Below, one piece after another: positions 1 to 6,914 of a DNA stretch of 15,913 bases (within the stretch, counting starts at the first letter, position 1; each line of letters begins with the position of its first letter). The position numbers were made by a program, and so were the translations under genes. The notes under the pieces were generated by a model, which was given only the letters and a program-made list of their open reading frames with translations, made no database searches and had not been told where the DNA came from. The stretch is taken from NCBI RefSeq assembly GCF_001557325.1, contig NZ_LSJS01000058.1, positions 1 through 15,913 of the forward strand, in the 5' to 3' direction. This DNA is from Erythrobacter donghaensis (lineage in GTDB: Bacteria; Pseudomonadota; Alphaproteobacteria; Sphingomonadales; Sphingomonadaceae).

Positions 1-60
1 GGGCTCCACGCCTGAGAGGGCAGAGCCCCCATCCCCAACCCCTTCCCCGCAGGGAAGGGG
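1..60. repeat. Intergenic hairpins with overlapping G-quadruplex motif
   Basis: Two inverted repeats fill this end of the window. GGGCTC at 1-6 pairs with GAGCCC at 23-28. CCCCTTCCC at 39-47 pairs perfectly with GGGAAGGGG at 52-60 across a 4-nt loop. On the minus strand, bases 48 down to 26 form four G tracts of 4, 4, 4 and 5 separated by AA, TT and AT, which fits the canonical intramolecular G-quadruplex pattern. The block begins 2 nt beyond the asparaginase stop, so it would be its 3' untranslated region and may stop transcription or protect the 3' end. Neither strand has a clear T tract after a stem, so it is not a standard intrinsic terminator. From memory, similar GC-rich palindromes are common between sphingomonad genes; I could not check this. 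Confidence 0.6.
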
Positions 61-62
61 CT

Positions 63-1178
63 TTAGTGATCCGGCGTCGCCGAAGCCTTCTCCTCGCCGC
101 CGAAGATCGCCACTTCGTTGACACCGGCGCTGGTCGCGCGGCCACGATACATGCCGGTGGTGTTGAAGCTGAAGATCGCATCGCCCGCGGGCGTGACGAG
201 GATCACCCCGCCATCGCCGCCGAGCGCCGCGACGTCGGCCATGACGTCGTCGGCGATTGCCTGCGCTAAATCTTCTGGAGCACTAGGCAACCTAAGCTCA
301 AACGAATTGGCATCATCAGAGCCTGCCTTTTCGAGCGCCTCTCCCAAAGCCGATGCCATTGTTTGCGGGTCCACAGTCCACCACGTTCGCAACCGCGCGC
401 AAATCTCGTGCGCCACGCCCACGCGGATGAAATATTCCCCCCACCCCGTCGCCGACACGGCGCAGGCGCGGTTATCCGCATAGGTCCCCGCGCCGATCAT
501 CGGCGCATCGCCCACGCGGCCCCAGCGCTTGCCGGTCATTCCGCCCGTGGAGGTGCCCGCCGCCATGTTGCCGCTCTGGTCGAGCGCCACCGCGCCCACC
601 GTGCCGAACTTGTGGTCGACATCGAGCGCCGAGAGCTTCTCCGCCTTCAGCCGCTCCAGCGCCTCGCGCCGCGCCTGGGTGGCGAAATATTCGGGCGGCA
701 TCACCGCAAAGCCCTTGGAGACCGCAAATTCCTCCGCGCCCTTGCCGACGAGGAACACGTGCTCGCTCCGGGTGCGCACCGTGTCAGCGAGCAGGATCGG
801 GTTCTTGACCGTCTTCACCCCCGCGACCGCGCCCGCGCTGCGGTCGCGCCCGTCCATGATCGAGGCGTCGAGTTCGTTGGTCCCGTCCCACGTGAACACC
901 GCGCCCTTGCCGGCGTTGAACAGCGGCGAATCCTCCATGATCACGATCGCGGCCTTGACCGCGTCCATCGCGCTACCGCCGTCTGCAAGGATCTTCGCCC
1001 CCGCATCGAGCGCGCGCTGCAAATCCGCCTCGTAGGCCGCGCGCTTTTCGGGCGTCATCTGCGCAGGGTCGAGCGTGCCTGCCCCGCCGTGGATAGCCAG
1101 CGACCACTTCGGGGCGTCCTGGGCAAGAGCGGGCTGGGACATGAGGGCGAGTGCAACCAGTGCGAGGAATTTCTTCAT
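63..1178 (-). CDS. Exported isoaspartyl peptidase/L-asparaginase (Ntn-hydrolase, plant type)
   Basis: 371 aa. Residues 1-20 are a Sec signal peptide (MKK, hydrophobic core, ALAQ), so the enzyme is probably periplasmic. The family hydrolyses beta-aspartyl dipeptides and asparagine after self-cleavage into two subunits. The family start AIHGGAGTLDP lies at 28-38. The autocleavage site and Thr nucleophile are seen as FGTVGAVA, with Thr193 the expected new N-terminus; GTSTGG (208-213), GAGTYADN (229-236) and GGDGG (320-324) fit the substrate pocket and family core. Between ARLR (261-264) and GGDGG there are 55 residues, about 25-30 more than I expect for this family. The extra part is encoded by atypically AT-rich codons (see findings). 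It is divergent from the GNAT gene downstream on the plus strand. Periplasmic location is inferred from the signal peptide alone; the family call is firm. Confidence 0.93.
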   Translation of the reverse strand: MKKFLALVALALMSQPALAQDAPKWSLAIHGGAGTLDPAQMTPEKRAAYEADLQRALDAGAKILADGGSAMDAVKAAIVIMEDSPLFNAGKGAVFTWDGTNELDASIMDGRDRSAGAVAGVKTVKNPILLADTVRTRSEHVFLVGKGAEEFAVSKGFAVMPPEYFATQARREALERLKAEKLSALDVDHKFGTVGAVALDQSGNMAAGTSTGGMTGKRWGRVGDAPMIGAGTYADNRACAVSATGWGEYFIRVGVAHEICARLRTWWTVDPQTMASALGEALEKAGSDDANSFELRLPSAPEDLAQAIADDVMADVAALGGDGGVILVTPAGDAIFSFNTTGMYRGRATSAGVNEVAIFGGEEKASATPDH

Positions 1179-1217
1179 GGCGACAGGGTGTAACGCGGCC
1201 CCGTCCGTTTCGCCAGC

Positions 1218-1246
1218 TTAACAGTGCGCTTTCCGCGCGCTAGGGC
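1218..1246 (+). promoter_or_regulatory. Putative promoter of the GNAT gene
   Basis: TTAACA at 1218-1223 resembles a -35 box and TAGGGC at 1241-1246 a -10 box, with a 17-nt spacer. The ATG at 1254 is 7 nt after the -10, so transcription would begin at or next to the start codon and give a leaderless mRNA. AGGG at 1242-1245 could alternatively serve as a weak ribosome binding site if transcription starts upstream. The boxes are inferred by eye. Confidence 0.45.
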
Positions 1247-1253
1247 TGCGCGC

Positions 1254-1766
1254 ATGATCTACCGCCCCGCCACGCTCGCCGATGCCCCCGCCCTCGCCCG
1301 GCTCGGCGCGGAAACCTTCGTTGCTGCCTTCGGAGACCTCTACACGCCCGAAGACCTCGCCACCTTCCTTGCCGAAGTGCATAATCCCGAGGCGGTCGCG
1401 GGCGAGATCGCGGGCGGGAGCTGCACGCACCGACTGGTGGAAGACGACGGCCAGCTCGTCGCCTTCTGCAAGCTGCGCTACCCGACGAAGTTCGGCGGCT
1501 ACACCGAGGCGCGCGACCCCATCGAACTGGGCCAGCTCTATGCCCTGCCGACCCACACCGGCCACGGCATCGGCGCTGCTCTGATGGATTGGGCCATCGC
1601 CCACGCGCGCGAACATGGCAACGATGCCATTCTGCTCAGCGTCTATGCCGAGAACTTCGGCGCACAGCGCTTCTACCAGCGCTACGGCTTTGCCAAGATC
1701 GCGGACATCACCTTCAAGGTGGGGGAACAACTCGATCCCGAATTTCTATATGAACTGAGGCCATAA
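1254..1766 (+). CDS. GNAT-family N-acetyltransferase
   Basis: 170 aa from the ATG at 1254. An in-frame GTG at 1224 would add 10 Arg-rich residues, but it lies inside the likely promoter spacer, and MIYRPATLADAPALA is the normal beginning of a GNAT fold. The acetyl-CoA binding motif A is visible as QLYALP followed by GHGIGAAL (94-110), then an amphipathic helix. Motif B appears as NFGAQRFYQRYGF (134-146), typical of GNAT enzymes acting on small amines or protein N-termini. It transfers an acetyl group from acetyl-CoA to an amine; the substrate cannot be read from sequence. A short-chain dehydrogenase follows after 15 nt on the same strand, so the two probably share a transcript. Cytoplasmic, no signal peptide. 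Confidence 0.9.
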   Translation: MIYRPATLADAPALARLGAETFVAAFGDLYTPEDLATFLAEVHNPEAVAGEIAGGSCTHRLVEDDGQLVAFCKLRYPTKFGGYTEARDPIELGQLYALPTHTGHGIGAALMDWAIAHAREHGNDAILLSVYAENFGAQRFYQRYGFAKIADITFKVGEQLDPEFLYELRP

Positions 1767-1781
1767 CCAAGGGAGAGGGCA

Positions 1782-2732
1782 ATGCACGAATTCGGCTGGG
1801 GCAGCACCGCCGACGAGGTGCTGGCAGGCAAGGACCTGTCGGGGCGCACGGTGTTCATCACGGGGGCCAACTCCGGCCTCGGGCAGGAGACCGCCCGCGC
1901 CATGGCGAGCCGGGGCGCCGAGGTGATCATGGCCGGGCGCGATCAGGGCAAGCTCGACGAGAGCGTCGCCGCGATCAAGGCCGATCACCCCAAGGCGCAG
2001 CTCGAGACGATCACGGTCGACCTCACCAGCCTCGAGAACATCCGCGCCGCGACCTCGCGCGCGCGGCAGCGGTTCCAGAAGATCGACATCCTGATCAACA
2101 ATGCCGGGGTGATGGCGACCCCGTTCCTGCACACGCATGACGGGTTCGAGATGCAGATCGGCACCAACCATTTCGGCCACTTCGCGCTGACCGGCGAGCT
2201 CTTCCCGCTGATCGAGCGCGGGGCGCTGAAGCGCATCGTCAACCTCTCGAGCCGCGGGCACCACTTCGCCCCGGTCGATTTCGACGATCCGTTCTTCGAG
2301 CACCGCCCCTATGATCCGTGGATCGCCTACGGCCATTCCAAGACCGCCAACGTGCTGTTCTCGGTGGGGATCGAGGCGCGCTACGCAGTGCTCGGCATCC
2401 ACGCCTACGCGGTGCATCCGGGCGGGATCCAGACCAACCTCGGCCGCCATATGACCGAGGAAATGCGCGCGGCGCTGATGGCGCGCGTCACCTCGCGCGA
2501 CACCGGCTTCCAGTGGAAGACCATCCCCCAGGGCTCGGCGACCTCGTGCTGGGCGGCGACCGCCGAGGAGCTCGAAGGCAGGGGCGGGGTCTATTGCGAG
2601 GACTGCCACGTCGCCGAGGTCGACGACGAAAGCCCCACCCACGGCGTGCGCTCCTACGCGGTCAATTCCAGCTACGCCGACCGCCTGTGGGCGATGAGCG
2701 AGGAGCTGACCGGGGTGCGCTACCCGAGCTAG
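1782..2732 (+). CDS. SDR-family NAD(P)-dependent oxidoreductase
   Basis: 316 aa, preceded by a strong purine-rich ribosome binding site (GGGAGAGGG, 1771-1779). Classical short-chain dehydrogenase features are all present: cofactor motif TGANSGLG (27-34), NNAG (106-109), catalytic Ser in VNLSSRGH (Ser156/157) and the YxxxK pair Tyr183/Lys187. The post-catalytic segment with HPGGIQTNL (212-220) resembles the retinol dehydrogenase/WWOX-like subgroup, which is longer than the usual 250 aa. An acidic residue after the second strand is not obvious and AGRD (51-54) includes Arg, which hints at NADP preference. Substrate unknown. Its TAG stop overlaps the stop of the convergent hydrolase. It probably forms a two-gene unit with the GNAT gene. 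Confidence 0.92.
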   Translation: MHEFGWGSTADEVLAGKDLSGRTVFITGANSGLGQETARAMASRGAEVIMAGRDQGKLDESVAAIKADHPKAQLETITVDLTSLENIRAATSRARQRFQKIDILINNAGVMATPFLHTHDGFEMQIGTNHFGHFALTGELFPLIERGALKRIVNLSSRGHHFAPVDFDDPFFEHRPYDPWIAYGHSKTANVLFSVGIEARYAVLGIHAYAVHPGGIQTNLGRHMTEEMRAALMARVTSRDTGFQWKTIPQGSATSCWAATAEELEGRGGVYCEDCHVAEVDDESPTHGVRSYAVNSSYADRLWAMSEELTGVRYPS

Positions 2733-3667
2733 CGGCCCACGAACTCCGCCAGCAGGCGCAGCGCATCCTTCGCCTCGCGGGTGGGGAGGATCGCCATGAA
2801 GACGTGCGGTGCGGCCTCGTATTCGTAGAGCTTGGCGTCCACCCCGGCCTCGACCAGCCGCCCGGTGAAGGTCCGCGAATCGATGATGAACAGGTCGTGC
2901 CGCCCGGTCCAGATCCGCGTCGGCGGGAGCTGGGCGAGCGCCTCGGCAGGGGCGTAAAGCGGGCTCACCGCGGGATCGTCCATCGCACGCCCTGCGGCGA
3001 CCAGCCCCCCGCAGGCGCGCAAGGTTCCGATCTTGAGCATCACGTCATGCGGCTCGATGGCGGCAATCGCCGGGTCGGCAAGCCCGAGGTCGAGCCACGG
3101 GGCGAACAGCGCGAGCTTGCCGGGCAGCGGGTCTCCGGCCGCGATCAGCCGCAATGCCAGCGCCAGCGCCATGTGCCCGCCCGCAGAATCGCCATTGAGG
3201 ATGATCCGTGCCGGATCGTGGCGCGCGGCGAGATCGGCCCAGGCCGCGTCCGCCAGATCGTCCTGCGCGGTGTAAGGTGCCTCGGGCACCACCGGGTAGA
3301 GCGGCACGGTCACGCTCATCCCGCAGCGCCTGACCATCTCGGCGACCAGCGGCCAGTGGACCTTGAACATCGGCCGCACGAAGCCGCCGCCGTGGAAGTA
3401 GAGCATGTGCCATGCGCCCGGCCCCGCCTTCGGATGCAGCGTCACGAGCCTGTGGCCGAGCAGCTCGCGCTCCTCGACGTTGAACTTCTGGCGGAAGCCC
3501 TCGGGCATCGGCGCATCTTGCGGAGCCTCGCGCCCCGCCATCGCCGCATGAAACCCCGCCTCGTCGAGCGGGAAGACCGGGGTCTGGCGGCTCACCAGCC
3601 ATTTGATGCCGCGCATCAGCAGGCTCGGGCCAGGGCTGCGCAGTTCGATCGCGGAGCGGGTCAGCAT
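2729..3667 (-). CDS. Alpha/beta hydrolase, HSL-type (family IV) esterase
   Basis: 312 aa from the preferred ATG at 3667. An in-frame ATG at 3679 would add MGET, but those codons contain GGGAGAG, which makes a good ribosome binding site for the inner start. Family IV features (positions from the outer ATG, subtract 4 for the preferred start): oxyanion motif HGGG at 96-99, nucleophile elbow GDSAGG with Ser165, acid Asp262 in GRHDLF, and His292 in APHVFM, completing a Ser-Asp-His triad. Such enzymes hydrolyse short-chain acyl esters. No signal peptide, so cytoplasmic. It is divergent from ispG and convergent with the SDR gene, overlapping it by 4 nt at the stops. The natural ester substrate cannot be inferred. 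Confidence 0.92.
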   Translation of the reverse strand: MLTRSAIELRSPGPSLLMRGIKWLVSRQTPVFPLDEAGFHAAMAGREAPQDAPMPEGFRQKFNVEERELLGHRLVTLHPKAGPGAWHMLYFHGGGFVRPMFKVHWPLVAEMVRRCGMSVTVPLYPVVPEAPYTAQDDLADAAWADLAARHDPARIILNGDSAGGHMALALALRLIAAGDPLPGKLALFAPWLDLGLADPAIAAIEPHDVMLKIGTLRACGGLVAAGRAMDDPAVSPLYAPAEALAQLPPTRIWTGRHDLFIIDSRTFTGRLVEAGVDAKLYEYEAAPHVFMAILPTREAKDALRLLAEFVGR

Positions 3668-3687
3668 CGTCTCTCCCATTTTTTTCG

Positions 3688-3716
3688 CAAACTGCCGCGA
3701 CGCCGCGCCAAGTCAA
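3688..3716 (-). promoter_or_regulatory. Putative promoter of the esterase gene
   Basis: Read on the minus strand, TTGACT (3716-3711) is a good -35 box and AGTTTG (3693-3688) a weak -10 box, with a 17-nt spacer. The expected transcript start near 3681 leaves a leader of about 14 nt containing GGGAGAG, consistent with the ATG at 3667. Assigned by eye. Confidence 0.4.
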
Positions 3717-3735
3717 GCCGGGTGCCCGCTTGTGA

Positions 3736-3764
3736 TTGCCCCGACGCGCTTTGCCGCCTATATG
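3736..3764 (+). promoter_or_regulatory. Putative promoter of the ispG operon
   Basis: TATATG at 3759-3764 is a fair -10 box, with TTGCCC at 3736-3741 as a weak -35 and a 17-nt spacer. The ATG of ispG at 3772 is 7 nt past the -10, so the message would be leaderless. No ribosome binding site is visible before the ATG, which supports this reading. Confidence 0.4.
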
Positions 3765-3771
3765 CGCCTCC

Positions 3772-4926
3772 ATGTCTTCCATCCGTCCGTGGCGCACGAT
3801 CGAGCGGCGCAAGTCGCGCCAGATCATGGTGGGGAATGTCCCCGTTGGCGGTGATGCTCCCATCACCGTGCAGACCATGACCAACACGCCGACCGAGGAC
3901 GTGCGCGCCACGATCGACCAGATCCGGCGCTGCGAGGAAGTGGGCGCGGACATCATCCGCGTCTCCTGCCCTACGGAAGAATCGACGCGCGATTTCAAGA
4001 AGATCACCCGCGCCGCGCGCATTCCGATCGTCGCCGACATCCACTTCCACTACAAGCGCGCCCTGGAAGCCGCCGACGCGGGCGCGGCCTGCCTGCGCAT
4101 CAACCCGGGCAACATCGGCTCGGCGAGCCGCGTTGCCGAGGTGGTGCGCGCCGCCAAGGCCAATGGCTGCGCGATCCGCATCGGGGTGAACGCGGGCAGC
4201 CTCGAGAAGGACCTGCTCGAAAAATACGGCGAGCCCTGCCCCGAGGCGCTGATCGAAAGCGCGCTTGATCACATCAAGCTGCTGCAGGACCACGATTTCC
4301 ACGAATACAAGGTGGCGGTGAAGGCCTCCGACGTGTTCCTCGCGGTGGCGGCCTATCACGGGCTTGCCGAAACCGTCGATTGCCCGCTGCACCTCGGCAT
4401 CACCGAAGCAGGCGGCCTGATCGGCGGCACCGTGAAGTCTTCGATCGGGATCGGCTCGCTGCTGTGGGCGGGGATCGGCGACACCATCCGCGTCAGCCTC
4501 TCGGCCGAGCCCGAGCAGGAGATCAAGGTCGGCTTCGAGATGCTCAAGGCCCTCGGCCTCAGAACCCGCGGCGTGCGCATCGTCTCGTGCCCGTCGTGCT
4601 CGCGGCAGGGCTTCGACGTTATCCGCACCGTCGAGGCGCTGGAACAACGGCTCGAACACATCAAGACCCCGATGAGCCTCTCGATCCTCGGCTGCGTGGT
4701 CAACGGACCCGGAGAAGCGCGCGAGACCGATGTCGGCCTCACCGGCGGCGGCGCGGGCAAGCACATGGTCTATCTGCGCGGGGTGACCGACCACACGATC
4801 CAGGACGAGGACATGCTCGATCACATCGTGCGCCTCGTCGAGGAGAAGGCCGCCGAGATCGAGCGCGGCGAGGCGACCGCCTTCGACCCCCACGCCGCGC
4901 CGCAGCAGGCGGTTGCCGCCGAGTGA
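3772..4926 (+). CDS. ispG: 4-hydroxy-3-methylbut-2-en-1-yl diphosphate synthase (GcpE)
   Basis: 384 aa, the usual bacterial length. IspG reduces 2-C-methyl-D-erythritol 2,4-cyclodiphosphate to HMBPP, the penultimate step of the MEP isoprenoid pathway, in the cytoplasm. The N-terminal TIM-barrel is recognisable from [18 protein letters not shown] and SCPTEES. The [4Fe-4S] ligands are Cys273 and Cys276 (CPSC) and Cys308 in GCVVNGPGE, and Glu315 is the conserved glutamate that caps the cluster. The ATG at 3772 is preferred over a TTG at 3736 because [13 protein letters not shown] is the typical beginning and a promoter overlaps the upstream codons. A 20-residue Ala-rich tail follows the last conserved block. 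It is the first gene of a five-gene overlapping operon; the next gene starts inside its stop codon. Confidence 0.97.
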   Translation: MSSIRPWRTIERRKSRQIMVGNVPVGGDAPITVQTMTNTPTEDVRATIDQIRRCEEVGADIIRVSCPTEESTRDFKKITRAARIPIVADIHFHYKRALEAADAGAACLRINPGNIGSASRVAEVVRAAKANGCAIRIGVNAGSLEKDLLEKYGEPCPEALIESALDHIKLLQDHDFHEYKVAVKASDVFLAVAAYHGLAETVDCPLHLGITEAGGLIGGTVKSSIGIGSLLWAGIGDTIRVSLSAEPEQEIKVGFEMLKALGLRTRGVRIVSCPSCSRQGFDVIRTVEALEQRLEHIKTPMSLSILGCVVNGPGEARETDVGLTGGGAGKHMVYLRGVTDHTIQDEDMLDHIVRLVEEKAAEIERGEATAFDPHAAPQQAVAAE

Positions 4927-5426
4927 TCCGCGCCGCGATTGCCGCAATGCTGGCACTCGCGCTGGTGTCCTGCGCGAGCGTGCCGAAGACCGCCGCCACG
5001 CCTCATCCCGAAGCGCGGGCCTATGCTGCCGAGGCCGATGCCGCCGCCGAGGTCGACGCCGCCCTCGCCCGCGCGGCTGTCTCGGGCAAGCGGGTGCTGC
5101 TCGTGCTGGGCGCGAACTGGTGCCACGACAGCCGCGCGCTTGCCGGGTGGCTCGAAACCCCGCGCTTCGCCGCGCTGGTGGCCGAGCGCTACGAGCTGGT
5201 CTTCGTCGATGTCGGAATGCCGCAGACCGGCGAGGGTCGCAATCTCGAGATCGCCCGGCGGTTCGGCCTAGAGGAAATGAAGAACACCCCTGCGCTGCTG
5301 GTGCTCACCCCCGATGGCCGCGCCCTCAACGCCGACACCGCCCGCGACTGGCGCAACGCCGCCAGCCGCAGCGAGGATGCGATCCACGCGGAGCTGACAG
5401 CGCTGGCGGACAAGCCCGCCGCATGA
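4923..5426 (+). CDS. Thioredoxin-fold lipoprotein with a single active-site Cys
   Basis: 167 aa from a GTG overlapping the ispG stop (GTGA). Residues 1-16 form a short lipoprotein signal ending in the lipobox LVSC, with Cys17 the lipidation site, so the protein is membrane-anchored and faces the periplasm. The rest is a thioredoxin-like domain: strand [12 protein letters not shown] (56-67), active-site loop WCHDS (66-70), VFVDVG (93-98), and the cis-proline region NTPALLVL with Pro123. The loop is CxxS, not CxxC: Cys67 is kept and the resolving position is Ser70. That argues against ordinary disulfide reduction by itself and suggests a monothiol role or a binding role. The start GTG is inferred from the lipobox and the overlap. 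Cotranslation with ispG and mntP is likely. Confidence 0.8.
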   Translation: MIRAAIAAMLALALVSCASVPKTAATPHPEARAYAAEADAAAEVDAALARAAVSGKRVLLVLGANWCHDSRALAGWLETPRFAALVAERYELVFVDVGMPQTGEGRNLEIARRFGLEEMKNTPALLVLTPDGRALNADTARDWRNAASRSEDAIHAELTALADKPAA

Positions 5427-5968
5427 TCGAAGCCCTGCTGCTCGCCTTCGCGCTCGCGATGGACGCCTTTGCGGTGGCGCTGACGCAGGGCGCGCGGTTC
5501 CGACCGTCGGCGGCGGGGGGCCTCACCATCGCAGCGACCTTCGGGGTGTTCCAGGCGCTGATGCCGCTGGCCGGGTGGGCGATCGGGACGGTGGCGCTGG
5601 CATACGTGGCGGCGGTCGATCACTGGATCGCCTTCGGCCTGCTCGCCTTCCTCGGTGTCAGGATGCTGGGCGGGCATGTCGGCGAGGGGGAGGCCGCCCA
5701 TGCGCTCACCGGGCGTGCGCTGCTGATCGCAGGGGTCGCGACCAGCATCGACGCGCTCGCGGCGGGCATCACGCTGCCGGCGCTCGGCGTCTCGCCGTGG
5801 CTGGCGGCGGGGCTGATCGGGCTCGTCACCTTCGCCCTCTCCGGCGCGGGGGTGGTGCTGGGCCACCGCGCGGGGGAACATCTGGGCCCATGGGCCGAGC
5901 GCGCGGGCGGCGTGATCCTGATCGGGCTCGGGGTGAAGATCCTTGGCCAGCACTCCGGCTGGATGTGA
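5423..5968 (+). CDS. mntP: Manganese efflux pump MntP
   Basis: 181 aa, close to the family norm, with about six hydrophobic membrane segments. The two conserved intramembrane acidic motifs are present: [13 protein letters not shown] (12-24, Asp14) and [11 protein letters not shown] (106-116, Asp110), arranged as an internal repeat. The segment [13 protein letters not shown] (40-52) is also a family hallmark. MntP exports Mn(II) across the inner membrane. The ATG overlaps the stop of the thioredoxin-like gene (ATGA), which shows tight coupling. The family is often preceded by a manganese-sensing yybP-ykoY leader, but here there is no leader because the gene is internal to an operon, so such control would have to act elsewhere. 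No exact duplicate or defect seen. Confidence 0.93.
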   Translation: MIEALLLAFALAMDAFAVALTQGARFRPSAAGGLTIAATFGVFQALMPLAGWAIGTVALAYVAAVDHWIAFGLLAFLGVRMLGGHVGEGEAAHALTGRALLIAGVATSIDALAAGITLPALGVSPWLAAGLIGLVTFALSGAGVVLGHRAGEHLGPWAERAGGVILIGLGVKILGQHSGWM

Positions 5969-5972
5969 CGGC

Positions 5973-6914
5973 GTGCTCCACGTCGTCCACCACGCCGACT
6001 ATATGGCACCGAGGCCCGAGCGCGGCACCTTCCGCTTCGACAAGTATTTCCTCGTGATGGAGGAACTGCGGGCGAGCGGCGCTGCAATCACCGAGCACGC
6101 GCCCGACCCCATGCCGCGCGAATGGCTCGAGGCGGTGCACTGCCCCGACTATGTCGACGAGGTCTTCCGCGCCGAAGTCCCGCGCGCCAAGGAGCGGCGC
6201 ATCGGCTTTCCCGTCACCCCCGCGATCACCGCGCGGGTCAGGCACACCAACGGCGGCACGTGGCTCGCCGCGCAGCTTGCGCGCCGCCACGGCTATGCCG
6301 CCAACTCCGCAGCCGGGAGCCACCATGCGCTGCACGATACGGGCGCGGGTTACTGCGTGTTCAACGACCTCGCGGTGACCGCCAACCGCCTGATCGCCGA
6401 GGGCCACGCGGCCCGCGTGCTGATCGTCGACCTTGACGTGCATCAGGGCGACGGCACAGCCAGCCTCACCGCCGGGCGGGAGGACATCTTCACCCTCTCG
6501 CTCCACGCGGAGAAGAACTTTCCGGTGAGGAAGGCGCGATCAAGCCTCGATGTCGGCCTGCCCGACGGGCTGGACGACGATGGCTACATGGCAGCCCTCA
6601 CCCGCCACCTGCCGCAGGTGCTGGCCGACTTTGCGCCCGACTTCGTACTCTATCAGGCAGGCGTCGATCCCCACCATGACGACAAGCTCGGGCGGCTCGC
6701 CCTCACCGACACGGGGCTGGCGATGCGCGACCGCTTCGTCATTGCCGAGGCGCGCCGCCGCAACCTGCCGGTGGCCAGCGCGCTCGGTGGGGGCTATGGC
6801 GATGATCCGCGCAAGGTCGCCGCGCGCCATGCGGCCTCGATGCTGACGATGGCCGACGAGAACAGGCGCTACCGGGGGGAACAGGCATGGTCGATCACGC
6901 AACCGATTACCTGA
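5973..6914 (+). CDS. Histone deacetylase-superfamily amidohydrolase
   Basis: 313 aa from a GTG at 5973, 4 nt after the mntP stop. A TTG at 5943 would lie inside mntP, and LHVVHHADY is the natural beginning, so GTG is chosen, though the ribosome binding site is weak. The family is zinc-dependent and removes acetyl groups from amines (acetyl-lysine, acetylpolyamines, related amides). Visible features: His117-His118 in GSHHALHD, zinc ligands Asp155 and His157 in [10 protein letters not shown], Asp232 in AGVDPHHDD, and catalytic Tyr275 in GGGYGDD. The catalytic set is therefore complete. Bacterial relatives include AcuC and acetylpolyamine amidohydrolases; I cannot choose between them. Its last 28 nt overlap the next gene, so the two products are probably made in step. 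Confidence 0.92.
   Translation: MLHVVHHADYMAPRPERGTFRFDKYFLVMEELRASGAAITEHAPDPMPREWLEAVHCPDYVDEVFRAEVPRAKERRIGFPVTPAITARVRHTNGGTWLAAQLARRHGYAANSAAGSHHALHDTGAGYCVFNDLAVTANRLIAEGHAARVLIVDLDVHQGDGTASLTAGREDIFTLSLHAEKNFPVRKARSSLDVGLPDGLDDDGYMAALTRHLPQVLADFAPDFVLYQAGVDPHHDDKLGRLALTDTGLAMRDRFVIAEARRRNLPVASALGGGYGDDPRKVAARHAASMLTMADENRRYRGEQAWSITQPIT

Noticed and set aside
39..60. Standard intrinsic terminator for the asparaginase gene
   Set aside because: The stem is strong but on the minus strand it is followed by G-rich sequence with no T tract.
3736..3771. Upstream TTG start for ispG adding 12 residues
   Set aside because: The added residues do not resemble the family start and the codons coincide with the likely promoter.
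2318..3880. A 520-codon plus-strand frame across the SDR end and the esterase
   Set aside because: It is out of frame with the SDR gene and antisense to the esterase, both of which have complete catalytic motifs; the text is Arg/Pro/His-rich shadow.
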